The position numbers and the translations under genes are program-made. The notes under the pieces are model-generated. The model was not told the DNA's origin and made no database searches. It worked only from the letters and a program-made list of their open reading frames with translations. A stretch of DNA of 64,000 nucleotides, from positions 1-64,000 of the forward strand of contig NZ_SDLT01000043.1 in NCBI RefSeq assembly GCF_004522235.1, given 5' to 3'. Below, piece by piece: positions 49,032 through 57,475 of the stretch; position 1 is the stretch's first letter, and the number at the start of each line of letters is the position of its first letter. This DNA is from Amycolatopsis nivea. Lineage in GTDB: Bacteria > Actinomycetota > Actinomycetes > Mycobacteriales > Pseudonocardiaceae.

Positions 49032-49310
49032 GTTGTTCGCGCGGTGCTGCGGTGGCGGTGGGTTGGTGAGCTGTTGGCTCGGTGCTGTGGTGGCTGTTGG
49101 TTGGTGAGCTGTTGGCTCGGTGCTGTGGTGGCTGTTGGTTGGTGAGTTGTTCGCGCGGTGCTGCCGTGGCGGTCGGTTGGTGAGTTGTTGGCTCGGTGCT
49201 GTGGTGGCGGTCGGTTGGTGAGCTGTTAGCTCGGTGCTGCAGCGGAGATCGGTTGCTGCGCCGTTCGCCGGGTGCCACGGCGGCGGGCGATTGCTGGGGC
49301 ATTCCCTCAG
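49022..49310. repeat. 38-bp tandem array starting at the TetR stop codon
   Basis: Units starting GGTTGGTGAG occur at 49061, 49099, 49137, 49175 and 49213, with degenerate ones at 49251 and 49289, all exactly 38 bp apart. The first unit (49022-49060) contains the TetR stop codon. Consensus: GGTTGGTGAGCTGTTGGCTC then GGTGCTGTGGTGGCTGTT. Contiguous, without spacers, so not CRISPR. No gene seen between 49032 and 49355. Confidence 0.92.
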
Positions 49311-49355
49311 GCCAGAAGTGGTGAACTGAACCCGGTCGGCCGCTGAGCTGTTCCC

Positions 49356-51968
49356 TCAGGACGGCAGCTGCAAGTCGAGCGCGCCTTTCGCCGCGCGGGC
49401 GAGGCCGGGATCGTCCGGAGTGGACGGTCCGGGCTGCCAGACCGCCTGCACGATCCGGACGCCCTTCCCGTCGATCTTGCTGGCGTAGGCGGCGCCGTCG
49501 AACTGCGGCGGCCCCGAAGGCCACTTGCCGGTTTCCGTGGCGACGTCCAGGATCCCGCCGCCGCCCGGGTTGTCGGCGATCTGCTTGAGATGATCGGCCT
49601 GCCCGGCATCGGAAAATTCGACCACCGCGACGGTCACCGCGGCCGGCCGGCCGTCCACGAGCGCCGTGTAGCTCGCCCGGCGGACCGCGGAGCAGCTGGT
49701 TTGCTGGAGGCTCGCCTGGACGTCCCCGAACGCGTGCGAGGCGCACTTCTGGTCGGCGCTGCTCGCACGGGGTTCGAAGGTGAGAGTCGGGGCCGGCGGG
49801 GCGCTCGACTGGACGCTGCTAGGCGCGGGACTTGGAACGCTGCTCGGCGGCGCACTGCTGACGGGCGCGGCGGCGGTGTCGTCACCGCCGCTGGTCGCCA
49901 CGACGATCGCCGACACCACCAAGACGACCAGCAAGACGATCGCCGCGATCGGCACCCACTTGACAGTCCGGGAGCCCGGTTTCCCAGGCCCGGCAGGGGA
50001 GTTCGGCCCAGCCGGGGAGTTCGGCCCGGCTCCGGCACCGGTTCCCGCGGCGGTTGTCGCTGCTCCTGCCCCGGTGCCGGTCCCCGCGGAGGTTGCCGCA
50101 GCTCCCGCCCCGGCCACGGTTCCCGCGGGGGTTGTCGCTGCTCCTGCCCCGGCCGCCCCGGCACGGTTTCCCGCGGGAGTTGTCGCAGCGCCCGCCCCGG
50201 TTGCCCCAGCGCCGGTTCCTGGCGTGGCGGTTGCGGCTGAGCTTGCCCCAGTACCGGGTCCGGCCATGACGGTTGCCTCAGGTCCTGCCCCTGCTGTCCC
50301 GGTGCCGGTTCCTGGCGTGGCGGTCGCGCGTGTTCCGGCAGCGGAGGGTGCACCTGCTCCAGCTCGGGCTGCCCCAGGCGCAGGTCCTGCCGCAGCGGTT
50401 GTTCCGGTTCCGGGACTGACTGCCTTCGATCCGGTACCGGGGCTGGCGGCCGAGCTTGCGGAGGGAGCCGGTCGCGGGGGTTGGGGCGGACTGCTCGGCA
50501 CGACTGGCGGAACGGCACCGCGCGGACGTCCGGCAGGCTGCGGCTTCGCCGGGGACGGCATCTTCTCGGTCGGCGCCTCAGGCGGGTCCGCGGACTCGGT
50601 AGGCGCTTCGGAAAGCGACTCCAGTTCGATCGACGGAATCTCCGGACGAGGCGGCCGTACCGCGATGATCTTCGGCCTCGGCACCGGCGGAGTGACGGAC
50701 TTCGGTGCGGCGGAAGGGTTGCTGGGGGAAGCAGCAGCCTTCGGCGTCGCGGTGCCTGCGGATCCCGACGTCGGGGCACCGGGGAAGACGGGAAGCCCTC
50801 GGACATCACCGGCACCGGCTGGAGTTTGCGGCCTCGCAGTGCCGCCGGGGACGGCCTCCGCGGTGGATGGAGCGGTACCGGGAGCGACAGCGTTCGATCC
50901 GGCAGCACCGGAAGGTGTGGTACCGGGAGCGAGAGCGTTCGATCCGGCAGCACCGGAAGGTGTTGTGCCGGGAGCGACGGTGTTCGATCCAGCGGCACTG
51001 GACGGGGTTGCGCCGGACCCGACAGCAACGGCCCGAGCCGAGTCTGGAGCGGAGTTTCCCGGGCCTGGCGAGCCGGAACCGGCGACGGCCCCAGCAGGAT
51101 CGGGCTTGGCGGCGGTTCCAGCAGGGCCGGATGTCGCCGCGGTGGCCGCAGCAGCTCCGAGCCCTGCGGCCGCAGTCCCAGCGGATACCCCCGTTCCGAC
51201 TGCGGAACCGGGGTTCGCGGCGGCAGTGCCATTGCTCGCCGGGCCAGTGTTGACTGCGCTCGCGGCAGGAGCCGAACCAGCCGAACCAGCGCCAGCCACC
51301 CCGGCAGCCGCAGCACCAGAACCAGCCGAACCCGCAGGAGACCGGGGCCCAGGAGGAACCGGAACGTCGTCCGCGAACCGGACGAAACCTTCCCCGCGCA
51401 GGACCTCGTCCGAAAGCTCCGGCGCGTCCGGCGCCAGCGCCGCGATCAACGCGCGGGCCTGGTCCACTGATCGCGGATGCCGTGCCGTGGCGAGGGAGAC
51501 CGTCGCTGCCAGCATGGTCGTCGGCGTCGGGTGCAGGACGCGGACCGGGCCCGCGAGGTCGCCGGGGGGCTGGTCGACCGTCTCGACGTACGGGCCGACC
51601 GCCACGATCGTGCCGACCGGGCCTCCGCCTAGTTCCGCGATGCGGCGCTCGCATTCCTGGGACAGGTCGAGAGCTTCGGTGGCGGGGTTGACGTCGTCGC
51701 CGTGGACCAGGGGCCAGCCGTCCGCTTTCCACGGGCCGCTCAGCGGGGCTTCGAGGCGCAGGGCCGGGTCGGGCAGGTCGACGCCGATCACGACGAGCAC
51801 GCCCGCGGGCAGCACCACGACCGCCTCGACCGAACGGTCTCCGGTCGGGCGGGCGCCGACGAGCGCTACGCCGCCGATCACCGTGCTCCCCCGGCCGAGG
51901 GAGGCCAGTGCGGCCCGCACGTCTTCCGCGACGCGCGAGGGCTGCTGCCCGAGACGGACCAGTCGCAC
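49356..51968 (-). CDS. Large single-pass membrane protein with Ala/Pro/Gly/Thr low-complexity linker
   Basis: An 870-residue protein. Residues 1-210 form a globular domain I do not recognise (VRLVRLGQQPSRVAEDVRAA, VLPAGVLVVIGVDLPDPALR). About 215-665 is low complexity with internal repeats (GSNxxAPGTTPSGAA three times, GAGAATTPAGT four times). A transmembrane helix lies near 670-690 (WVPIAAIVLLVVLVVSAIVV), then a roughly 170-residue outside domain with two cysteines. GTG 51968 follows CAGGAGA. The opposite strand also has a long open frame, an artefact of the composition. Confidence 0.8.
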   Translation of the reverse strand: MRLVRLGQQPSRVAEDVRAALASLGRGSTVIGGVALVGARPTGDRSVEAVVVLPAGVLVVIGVDLPDPALRLEAPLSGPWKADGWPLVHGDDVNPATEALDLSQECERRIAELGGGPVGTIVAVGPYVETVDQPPGDLAGPVRVLHPTPTTMLAATVSLATARHPRSVDQARALIAALAPDAPELSDEVLRGEGFVRFADDVPVPPGPRSPAGSAGSGAAAAGVAGAGSAGSAPAASAVNTGPASNGTAAANPGSAVGTGVSAGTAAAGLGAAAATAATSGPAGTAAKPDPAGAVAGSGSPGPGNSAPDSARAVAVGSGATPSSAAGSNTVAPGTTPSGAAGSNALAPGTTPSGAAGSNAVAPGTAPSTAEAVPGGTARPQTPAGAGDVRGLPVFPGAPTSGSAGTATPKAAASPSNPSAAPKSVTPPVPRPKIIAVRPPRPEIPSIELESLSEAPTESADPPEAPTEKMPSPAKPQPAGRPRGAVPPVVPSSPPQPPRPAPSASSAASPGTGSKAVSPGTGTTAAAGPAPGAARAGAGAPSAAGTRATATPGTGTGTAGAGPEATVMAGPGTGASSAATATPGTGAGATGAGAATTPAGNRAGAAGAGAATTPAGTVAGAGAAATSAGTGTGAGAATTAAGTGAGAGPNSPAGPNSPAGPGKPGSRTVKWVPIAAIVLLVVLVVSAIVVATSGGDDTAAAPVSSAPPSSVPSPAPSSVQSSAPPAPTLTFEPRASSADQKCASHAFGDVQASLQQTSCSAVRRASYTALVDGRPAAVTVAVVEFSDAGQADHLKQIADNPGGGGILDVATETGKWPSGPPQFDGAAYASKIDGKGVRIVQAVWQPGPSTPDDPGLARAAKGALDLQLPS

Positions 51969-52236
51969 CGAAATTCTCCTGTCGAATCCGCAGCGTTTCC
52001 GGTGCACCACGCTAGCGTGCCGGGCCGCCGGAACCGTGCTTCGCGCCCTCGCGTCGGCGTGGCTCACCACAATGGGTCGTCCGCTGCGACTTGTGGTGTT
52101 CATGTGGCCAAACGGCACGGTTGGGGTGCAGAATGTGCTACACAGGTCGGGAACTGCCGTGGAGGCTACGCAACCTGCGCAGGGTTCGAGAGGTCGTAGG
52201 GGAAGACGTCCCTCGTCGAACAAGCGGAGGTCAGCA

Positions 52237-52740
52237 GTGAGCACCCGTGGCAGCACCCGAGGCGTGGTGTACGTCCACTCGTCGCCGTCTGCGGTATGTC
52301 CGCACGTCGAGTGGGCGATTTCGGGCACCCTTGGTGCCCGTGTCGAGCTGAAGTGGACGGCCCAGCCGGCCAGTCCGGGACAGCTCCGGGCCGAATGCAG
52401 CTGGAGCGCGCCCGCAGGAACCGCGGGCAAACTCGCCGGCGCGCTCAAGGCGTGGCCGATGGTGCGCTTCGAAATCACCGAGGAACCCAGCGCGGGCGTC
52501 GACGGCGAGCGGTTCTGCTTCGCGCCCGGACTCGGGCTCTGGCACGGCCGCACCAGCGCCAACGGCGACATCGTCGTGGGCGAGGACCAGCTGCGCGCGC
52601 TCGTCAGCATGACCCGCGGCGGCGAAACCCTCGCGCACAAGCTCGACGAACTCCTCGCCGCGGCCTGGGACGAGGCGCTCGAGCCGTACCGGCACGCGGG
52701 CGACGGCGCCCCGGTCACCTGGCTGCACCAGGTCGGGTGA
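52237..52740 (+). CDS. DUF3145 domain-containing protein
   Basis: A 167-residue protein found widely in actinobacteria as DUF3145: VVYVHSSPSAVCPHVEWAIS, LKAWPMVRFEITEEPS and RFCFAPGLGLWHGRTSANGD. No biochemical function is established. GTG 52237 has GGAGGT at the ideal distance. It is followed 23 bp later by an anchored secreted protein gene and is divergent from the 870-aa membrane protein. Confidence 0.9.
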   Translation: MSTRGSTRGVVYVHSSPSAVCPHVEWAISGTLGARVELKWTAQPASPGQLRAECSWSAPAGTAGKLAGALKAWPMVRFEITEEPSAGVDGERFCFAPGLGLWHGRTSANGDIVVGEDQLRALVSMTRGGETLAHKLDELLAAAWDEALEPYRHAGDGAPVTWLHQVG

Positions 52741-52763
52741 GCGGGGGCGGTACCCTCACCCGG

Positions 52764-53363
52764 GTGAGCGTTCACCCGGCCCCGCCTTCCCGTCAGCGGT
52801 GGTTGATCCCCGTGCTCGTGGTGGTCCTGTCCATCACCGTCGCCGGGGGTCTGCTCGCCCGCGAGCTGTACCGCCGCCCCGATTCGCCGCGCGCGGCCGA
52901 CGGCGAAGCCATGGCTCCGTCCGCCACCACCAGCGGCGGTGCGGCCGACAAGTCCGGCGCGGTCGAGGTCGGGGCCACCCCGGACGCCGAGAACCACCCG
53001 CAGGACGACGCCGTCCGCACGGTGCTGAAGTCCTATTTCACCGCGGTGAACCAGAAGGACTACGAAGCCTGGGCGGAGACGGTCAGCGACGCTCGCCGCA
53101 GCAAGATGCCGGAGTACGACTTCCACCGGAGCTTCCAGTCCACTAAGGACGTCGACGTGATGCTGTACCGCATCGAACCGGGCGCGCAGGGAACGCTGCG
53201 GGCGCTGGTCGGGTTCACCAGCACCCAGTCGCTCAACGAGGCCCCGGTCGACTTCCAGGAGAAGTGCATCCACTGGCGGCTGGTGCTGCCGCTGAAGTTC
53301 GAGCACGGCTCGTACCGGATCGACACGGTCGACGGCACGGCCACCGAACACGACAAGTGCTGA
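52764..53363 (+). CDS. Membrane-anchored exported hypothetical protein
   Basis: 199 residues: a short basic N-terminus, an uncleaved-looking signal anchor at about 13-33 (WLIPVLVVVLSITVAGGLLA), a Thr/Ala/Ser spacer and a C-terminal alpha+beta domain (VRTVLKSYFTAVNQKDYEAW, SDARRSKMPEYDFHRSF) that resembles SnoaL/NTF2-like cone folds. GTG 53-region start at 52764 fits the anchor. Co-directional with DUF3145. Function unknown. Confidence 0.75.
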   Translation: MSVHPAPPSRQRWLIPVLVVVLSITVAGGLLARELYRRPDSPRAADGEAMAPSATTSGGAADKSGAVEVGATPDAENHPQDDAVRTVLKSYFTAVNQKDYEAWAETVSDARRSKMPEYDFHRSFQSTKDVDVMLYRIEPGAQGTLRALVGFTSTQSLNEAPVDFQEKCIHWRLVLPLKFEHGSYRIDTVDGTATEHDKC

Positions 53364-53375
53364 GAACCCGGTGAA

Positions 53376-53420
53376 ACGCTGAAGGGCCCCGCGGAAGATT
53401 TCCGCGGGGCCCTTCAGCGT
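53376..53420. terminator. Bidirectional terminator at the end of the fab operon
   Basis: Perfect 21-bp arms beginning ACGCTGAAGGGCCCCGCGGA with a GAT loop, between the convergent gene ending at 53363 and fabF ending at 53430. Confidence 0.9.
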
Positions 53421-53429
53421 GAAAAGGAC

Positions 53430-54680
53430 TCAGTTCGCCGGCGTGAACAGCAGAGCGGTGTTGTGCCCGCCGAAACCGAACGAGTTGGACAGCGCCGCGG
53501 CGAGTTCGACCTTGCGGTTCTCCCCGGCCACGACGTCGAGCTGCACCTTCGGGTCCAGTTCGGTGAGGTTCAGCGTCGCGGGAACGACGCCCTCGTACAG
53601 CGCGAGAATTGTCGCGATGCCCTCGACTGCGCCCGCCCCGCCGACAAGGTGGCCGAGCGCGCCCTTCGGCGCGGTGACCACCGGGTGCTCGCCGATCGCG
53701 GACCGGATCGCGGCCGCCTCGCCGATGTCGCCGACCACAGTGGACGTCGCGTGCGCGTTCACGTGGCCGACGTCCGAAGGGGACAGTCCGGCCATCGTCA
53801 TCGCCGCGCGCATCGCCGCGATCTGCCCGATGCCCTCCGGGTGGTTGCCCGTGATGTGGTAGGCGTCGGACGTCAGGCCGTAGCCGGCCAGCTTCGCGTA
53901 GATCCGCGCGCCGCGGGCCTTCGCGCGGTCGGCCCGCTCGAGCACGACGACGCCGGAGCCCTCGCCGAGCACGAAGCCGTCGCGGCTCACGTCGAACGGA
54001 CGCGACGCCGCGGCCGGGTCGTCGTTGCGCGTCGACACCGTGCGCGCCTGGGCGAACCCGGCGACGGTGATCGGGTGGATGCACGCCTCGGAACCGCCCG
54101 CGACCACCACGTCGGCCCGTCCGGACCGGATCATCTCGAAGCCGTTCGCGATGCCCTCGGCCCCGGACGCGCACGCCGACGCGGGCGAGTGCACCCCGGC
54201 CCGAGCCTTCAGGTCGATGCCCACGTGCGCGGCGGGCCCGTTCGGCATCAGCATCGGCACGGTCAGCGGCGACACCTTGCGAAGACCCTGCTGGTGCAAC
54301 AGATCGTTCTGGGTCAGCAGGGTCACCGGCCCGCCGACCCCGGTGCCGATCGAGACGCCGAGGCGTTCCGGTTCGACGTCGGCGTGCTCGTCGGTCTGCT
54401 CGGCGAACCCGGCGTCGGCCCAGGCCTGACGGGCGGCGATGATCGCCACCTGCTCGCACCGGTCGAGCCGGCGGGCCTGCACGCGGGGCAGGATGTCGGT
54501 CGGCTCGACGGCGAGCTGCGCCGCGATCCGCACCGGCAGGTCCAGCTCCGCCGCCCAGTCCGCCTCGATCGTGCGGATCCCGCTGCGGCCGGCCAGCAGA
54601 CCGTCCCAGGTGGACGCGACGTCCCCGCCGAGCGGCGTGGTCGCGCCCATTCCGGTGATCACGACGTCGATGTTGCTCAT
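53430..54680 (-). CDS. fabF: 3-oxoacyl-[acyl-carrier-protein] synthase II
   Basis: A 416-residue KAS II with Cys170 (SPASACASG), His310 (VNAHATST), Lys339 (APKGALGH) and His344, plus the C-terminal NSFGFGGHN. It condenses malonyl-ACP with growing acyl-ACP in FAS-II. It is the last gene of the fabD-fabH-acpP-fabF order known from Streptomyces; a gap of 51 bp separates it from acpP. In Streptomyces this operon is controlled by FasR, whose homologue lies at 57476. Confidence 0.96.
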   Translation of the reverse strand: MSNIDVVITGMGATTPLGGDVASTWDGLLAGRSGIRTIEADWAAELDLPVRIAAQLAVEPTDILPRVQARRLDRCEQVAIIAARQAWADAGFAEQTDEHADVEPERLGVSIGTGVGGPVTLLTQNDLLHQQGLRKVSPLTVPMLMPNGPAAHVGIDLKARAGVHSPASACASGAEGIANGFEMIRSGRADVVVAGGSEACIHPITVAGFAQARTVSTRNDDPAAASRPFDVSRDGFVLGEGSGVVVLERADRAKARGARIYAKLAGYGLTSDAYHITGNHPEGIGQIAAMRAAMTMAGLSPSDVGHVNAHATSTVVGDIGEAAAIRSAIGEHPVVTAPKGALGHLVGGAGAVEGIATILALYEGVVPATLNLTELDPKVQLDVVAGENRKVELAAALSNSFGFGGHNTALLFTPAN

Positions 54681-54731
54681 GGGTGTCTCCCCAAGGTCGG
54701 CTCCGGACCGGGGCCCGGGTACGAAGAGGAC

Positions 54732-54977
54732 TTACTTCGAGTTGGCGGACACGTAGTTCACCGCGTCGCCGACGGTCTTCAGGTTGGCCAGCTCGTCGTC
54801 CGGGATCTTGACGCCGAACTTGTCCTCGGCCTGCACGGCGATCTCGACCATCGACAGCGAGTCGATGTCCAGGTCGTCCACGAACGACTTCTCGGCGGTG
54901 ACGTCGTCCTGAGCCACGCCGGCGACCTCTTCGACGATCTCGGCGAGGCCGGCGAGAATCTCAGTGTTGTCAGCCAT
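54732..54977 (-). CDS. acpP: Acyl carrier protein
   Basis: An 81-residue acidic carrier protein with the phosphopantetheine Ser40 in DLDIDSLSMVEIA. It carries acyl chains for FabD, FabH and FabF. ATG 54977 (MADNTEI) has AAGGGA upstream. It sits between fabH and fabF in the expected order. Confidence 0.97.
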   Translation of the reverse strand: MADNTEILAGLAEIVEEVAGVAQDDVTAEKSFVDDLDIDSLSMVEIAVQAEDKFGVKIPDDELANLKTVGDAVNYVSANSK

Positions 54978-55047
54978 CGGTGTTGTTCCCTTCTCGGTTC
55001 TTCTGGAGGTCCGCTCGCGGGCACGGTGCCCGCGGGGGAAGTATCGC

Positions 55048-56031
55048 TCAGGGCAGGACGAACGCCTGCGCGGCATAGGAAAGCCCGGCTCCGAAGCCGA
55101 CCGCCAGCACCACGTCGCCGCTTTTCGCCGTCCCCGCCTTGCGCATGTGGTCCAGCGCCATCGGGATCGAAGCGGACGAGGTGTTGCCCGAGTACTTGAT
55201 GTCGTCGGCCACCACCATGTCCTCGCGTGCCCCCTTGGCGCGCAGCTTCTTGGCGATCGACTCGACGATCCGGAGGTTCGCCTGGTGCGGGGCCAGCACG
55301 TCCACATCGGACGGTTGCAGCCCGGCGGCTTCCAGCGCGCGCAGCGCGATCGGCGCGATCTGCGTGGTCGCCCAGCGGAAGACCGACTGGCCCTCCTGGT
55401 AGATCCATTGGTGGTCGCGCATGTAGATGAGGTCGACGAGGTCGCCCGCGCTACCCCACACGACCGGGCCGATGCCCGGTTCGTCGGACCCGCCGACCAC
55501 CGCGGCTCCCGCGCCGTCGGCGAAGATGATCGCGTTCGCGCGGTCGGTCGGGTCCACGACGTCGGTGAGCTTCTCCGCGCCGATCACGAGGACCTTCTTC
55601 GCCGAGCCCGCGCGCACGAGGTCGGAGGCGACGCCGAGGCCGTAGCAGAATCCGGCGCACGCGGCGTTGAGGTCGAACGCGCCGGGGGCCGCGACGCCGA
55701 TCCGCGCGGCGACCTGCCCGGCCGCGTTCGGGATCTGGGAGGGCATGGTGCAGTTGGGCACGATGACCGTGTCCACTTCGGACGCGTCGAGGCCCGCGTC
55801 GGCGAGCGCTTCGGACCCGGCGGCGACGGCGTAGTCGACCAGCACGTCGTCCTTCTCGCCGAACCGCCGCTCGATGATGCCGACGCGGTCGCGGATCCAC
55901 TGGTCGCTGGTGTCCATGACCTGCGACAGGTCGTCGTTCGTGACGATCCGGTCCGGCTGGTAGCTGCCGAAGCCGAGGATGCGGGCGGCGGGGGCGCCCT
56001 GGGTCAGGCGCAGGGTGGGGCGGGCGGTCAC
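55048..56031 (-). CDS. fabH: 3-oxoacyl-[acyl-carrier-protein] synthase III
   Basis: A 327-residue KAS III with the triad Cys125 (LNAACAGFCYG), His249 (APHQANLRI) and Asn283 (YSGNTSSAS). It starts FAS-II by condensing an acyl-CoA primer (often branched in actinomycetes) with malonyl-ACP. GTG 56031 overlaps the fabD stop by GTGA, so the two are translationally coupled. Confidence 0.97.
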   Translation of the reverse strand: MTARPTLRLTQGAPAARILGFGSYQPDRIVTNDDLSQVMDTSDQWIRDRVGIIERRFGEKDDVLVDYAVAAGSEALADAGLDASEVDTVIVPNCTMPSQIPNAAGQVAARIGVAAPGAFDLNAACAGFCYGLGVASDLVRAGSAKKVLVIGAEKLTDVVDPTDRANAIIFADGAGAAVVGGSDEPGIGPVVWGSAGDLVDLIYMRDHQWIYQEGQSVFRWATTQIAPIALRALEAAGLQPSDVDVLAPHQANLRIVESIAKKLRAKGAREDMVVADDIKYSGNTSSASIPMALDHMRKAGTAKSGDVVLAVGFGAGLSYAAQAFVLP

Positions 56032-56939
56032 TGGGCGTCCTCCTCGCGCAGCGCCGCCAGCTCGGCGGGCGACTTCAGCGCGGTGGTAGTGGTGACGACG
56101 CCCTTGAGCTGCCGCTTGACCAGTCCGGTCAGGGTGCCCGCGGGCGCCAGTTCGACGGTGCGGTCCACGCCGAGCGAGACGAGCCCGTCCATGGTGAGGT
56201 CCCAGCGGACCGGGCGGGTCACCTGGGCGACGAGCCTGCGCAGGTACTCCGCGCCGCTCGTGACGACCTGACCGTCGGCGTTGGACAGCAGCGGGCGCGT
56301 CGGGTCGGCCGGGGAGAGACCGGCGGCGTGCTCGCGCAGGGCGTCTTCCGCGGGGGCCATGTAGGGCGTGTGGAAGGCGCCGGCGACCTTGAGCGCACGG
56401 ATCTTCGTGCCCTCCATCGGCTCGGCGATGATCTTCTCGATCGCGGCGGCGGACCCGGAAGCGACGATCTGCCCGGCCCCGTTGCGGTTCGCGGCGGCGA
56501 GGCCCTGGCTTTCCAGCCACGCGGCGACTTCCTCGGGATCGCCGAGCATCACCGCGGCCATCGACGTCGGTTCGAGCGCGCAGGCCTTGGCCATCTCGGC
56601 GCCGCGGACCGCGGCGAGCGCGACGGCGTCGGCCGGGCTGAGCACCCCGGCGATCGCGGCCGCGGCCAGTTCGCCGACGGAGTGGCCGGCGACCGGAGCG
56701 TCGTCGGCGACCGGGAGGTGCTCGAAGGACAGCAGGGACAGCGCGACGATCAGCGGCTGCGCGACAGCGGTGTCCTGGATCTCCTCGGCGCCGGCCTCGG
56801 TGCCGAGCCGGATGAGGTCGAGCCCGCAGCGGGCGGACCACTCTTCGACGCGCGCGCGGGCGCCGTCGAGATCGAGCCACGGAGCGAGCATGCCGGGGGC
56901 TTGGGAACCCTGGCCGGGGGAGAGGACTGCAACTGTCAC
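56028..56939 (-). CDS. fabD: Malonyl-CoA:ACP transacylase
   Basis: A 303-residue MCAT with the N-terminal LSPGQGSQAPGM, nucleophile Ser87 in GHSVGE and His190 in AFHTPYM. It loads malonyl groups on AcpP. GTG 56939 begins the fab operon. In Streptomyces fasR lies directly upstream and activates this promoter; here a 536-bp repeat-filled gap separates them. Confidence 0.96.
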   Translation of the reverse strand: MTVAVLSPGQGSQAPGMLAPWLDLDGARARVEEWSARCGLDLIRLGTEAGAEEIQDTAVAQPLIVALSLLSFEHLPVADDAPVAGHSVGELAAAAIAGVLSPADAVALAAVRGAEMAKACALEPTSMAAVMLGDPEEVAAWLESQGLAAANRNGAGQIVASGSAAAIEKIIAEPMEGTKIRALKVAGAFHTPYMAPAEDALREHAAGLSPADPTRPLLSNADGQVVTSGAEYLRRLVAQVTRPVRWDLTMDGLVSLGVDRTVELAPAGTLTGLVKRQLKGVVTTTTALKSPAELAALREEDAQ

Positions 56940-57174
56940 GCTGTCTATGAGACCACGGGACCCGCCGCGCTTCGGCTGCGGGCGGTCACCAAGTCCGCGC
57001 GGCGTTATTGGAGAAAACCTCCAAAGACCCGCCGGAGAACCCGGCCCTTAACCCATCCGCCTTGTGGGATTCAACCAGCGCTTGCCGTGAAGTCTGTCAC
57101 CCGTCACGCGCTCGCCGCGTCCCTGTCACACCGTGGTCGCGCCTCGGCTCGAAGGGGCGGGGCGGGATGCTCCC

Positions 57175-57254
57175 AATGTGGCATTGGGTGCGTCAGACGC
57201 ACCGAACGCCACATTGGGTGCATCCGACGCACCCAATGCCACATTGGGGTTTTT
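57175..57254. repeat. 30-bp tandem repeats with internal dyads
   Basis: Units at 57175-57204, 57205-57234 and a truncated 57235-57254. Each contains an AATGNNNCATTGGGTG segment and the dyad GGTGCGTCNGACGCACC. Confidence 0.8.
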
Positions 57255-57321
57255 CAGCAGCGAGGCGTGCGGCGTTGCCGCGTCGACCGGGCCGCGCTGC
57301 TTCCCGCTCCGGGTGGCGTCT

Positions 57322-57368
57322 GTGAGGGGGCCTCTGAGGGAATCAGATTCCCTCAAGGAGCCCTTCAC
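57322..57368. repeat. GTGAGGGG-family palindrome, imperfect copy
   Basis: Outer GTGAGGGGGCCTCT and AGGAGCCCTTCAC pair imperfectly; inner GAGGGAATC and GATTCCCTC pair perfectly around one base. It shares its centre with the 46097-46145 palindrome and may terminate fasR transcripts. Confidence 0.7.
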
Positions 57369-57475
57369 GGACCGAAACGGGAGAGGAAGCCTCCCTGTCG
57401 GCGGGTGCCCGCAGCACCTCGCAAGCACCGCTGCCGCTCGCGCACCGCGCTACTGCGAAAACCGCACTGGAACGG

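Larger units (their letters stand above)
56940..57475. other. fasR-fabD intergenic region with repeats
   Basis: 536 bp with no credible gene. It must hold the fabD promoter (56940-57120). It also holds 30-bp tandem units of AATGCCACATTGGGTGCRTC plus CGACGCACCC at 57175, 57205 and 57235 (the third truncated) and a palindrome of the GTGAGGGG family at 57322-57368 (inner arms GAGGGAATC/GATTCCCTC). Open frames through the 30-bp units are repeat artefacts. Confidence 0.7.

Noticed and set aside
49022..49310. CRISPR array
   Set aside because: The 38-bp units are contiguous with no spacers, and no cas genes are present.
48130..49746. A 538-codon minus-strand frame across the TetR gene and the 38-bp array
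   Set aside because: It translates the repeats into Thr/Gln/Pro tandem peptides and antisense of a well-supported TetR gene.
49780..52740. A 986-codon plus-strand open frame opposite the 870-aa membrane protein
   Set aside because: It arises from the Ala/Pro/Gly-rich codons on the other strand; only its last part (from GTG 52237) is a real gene, the DUF3145 protein with its own ribosome site.
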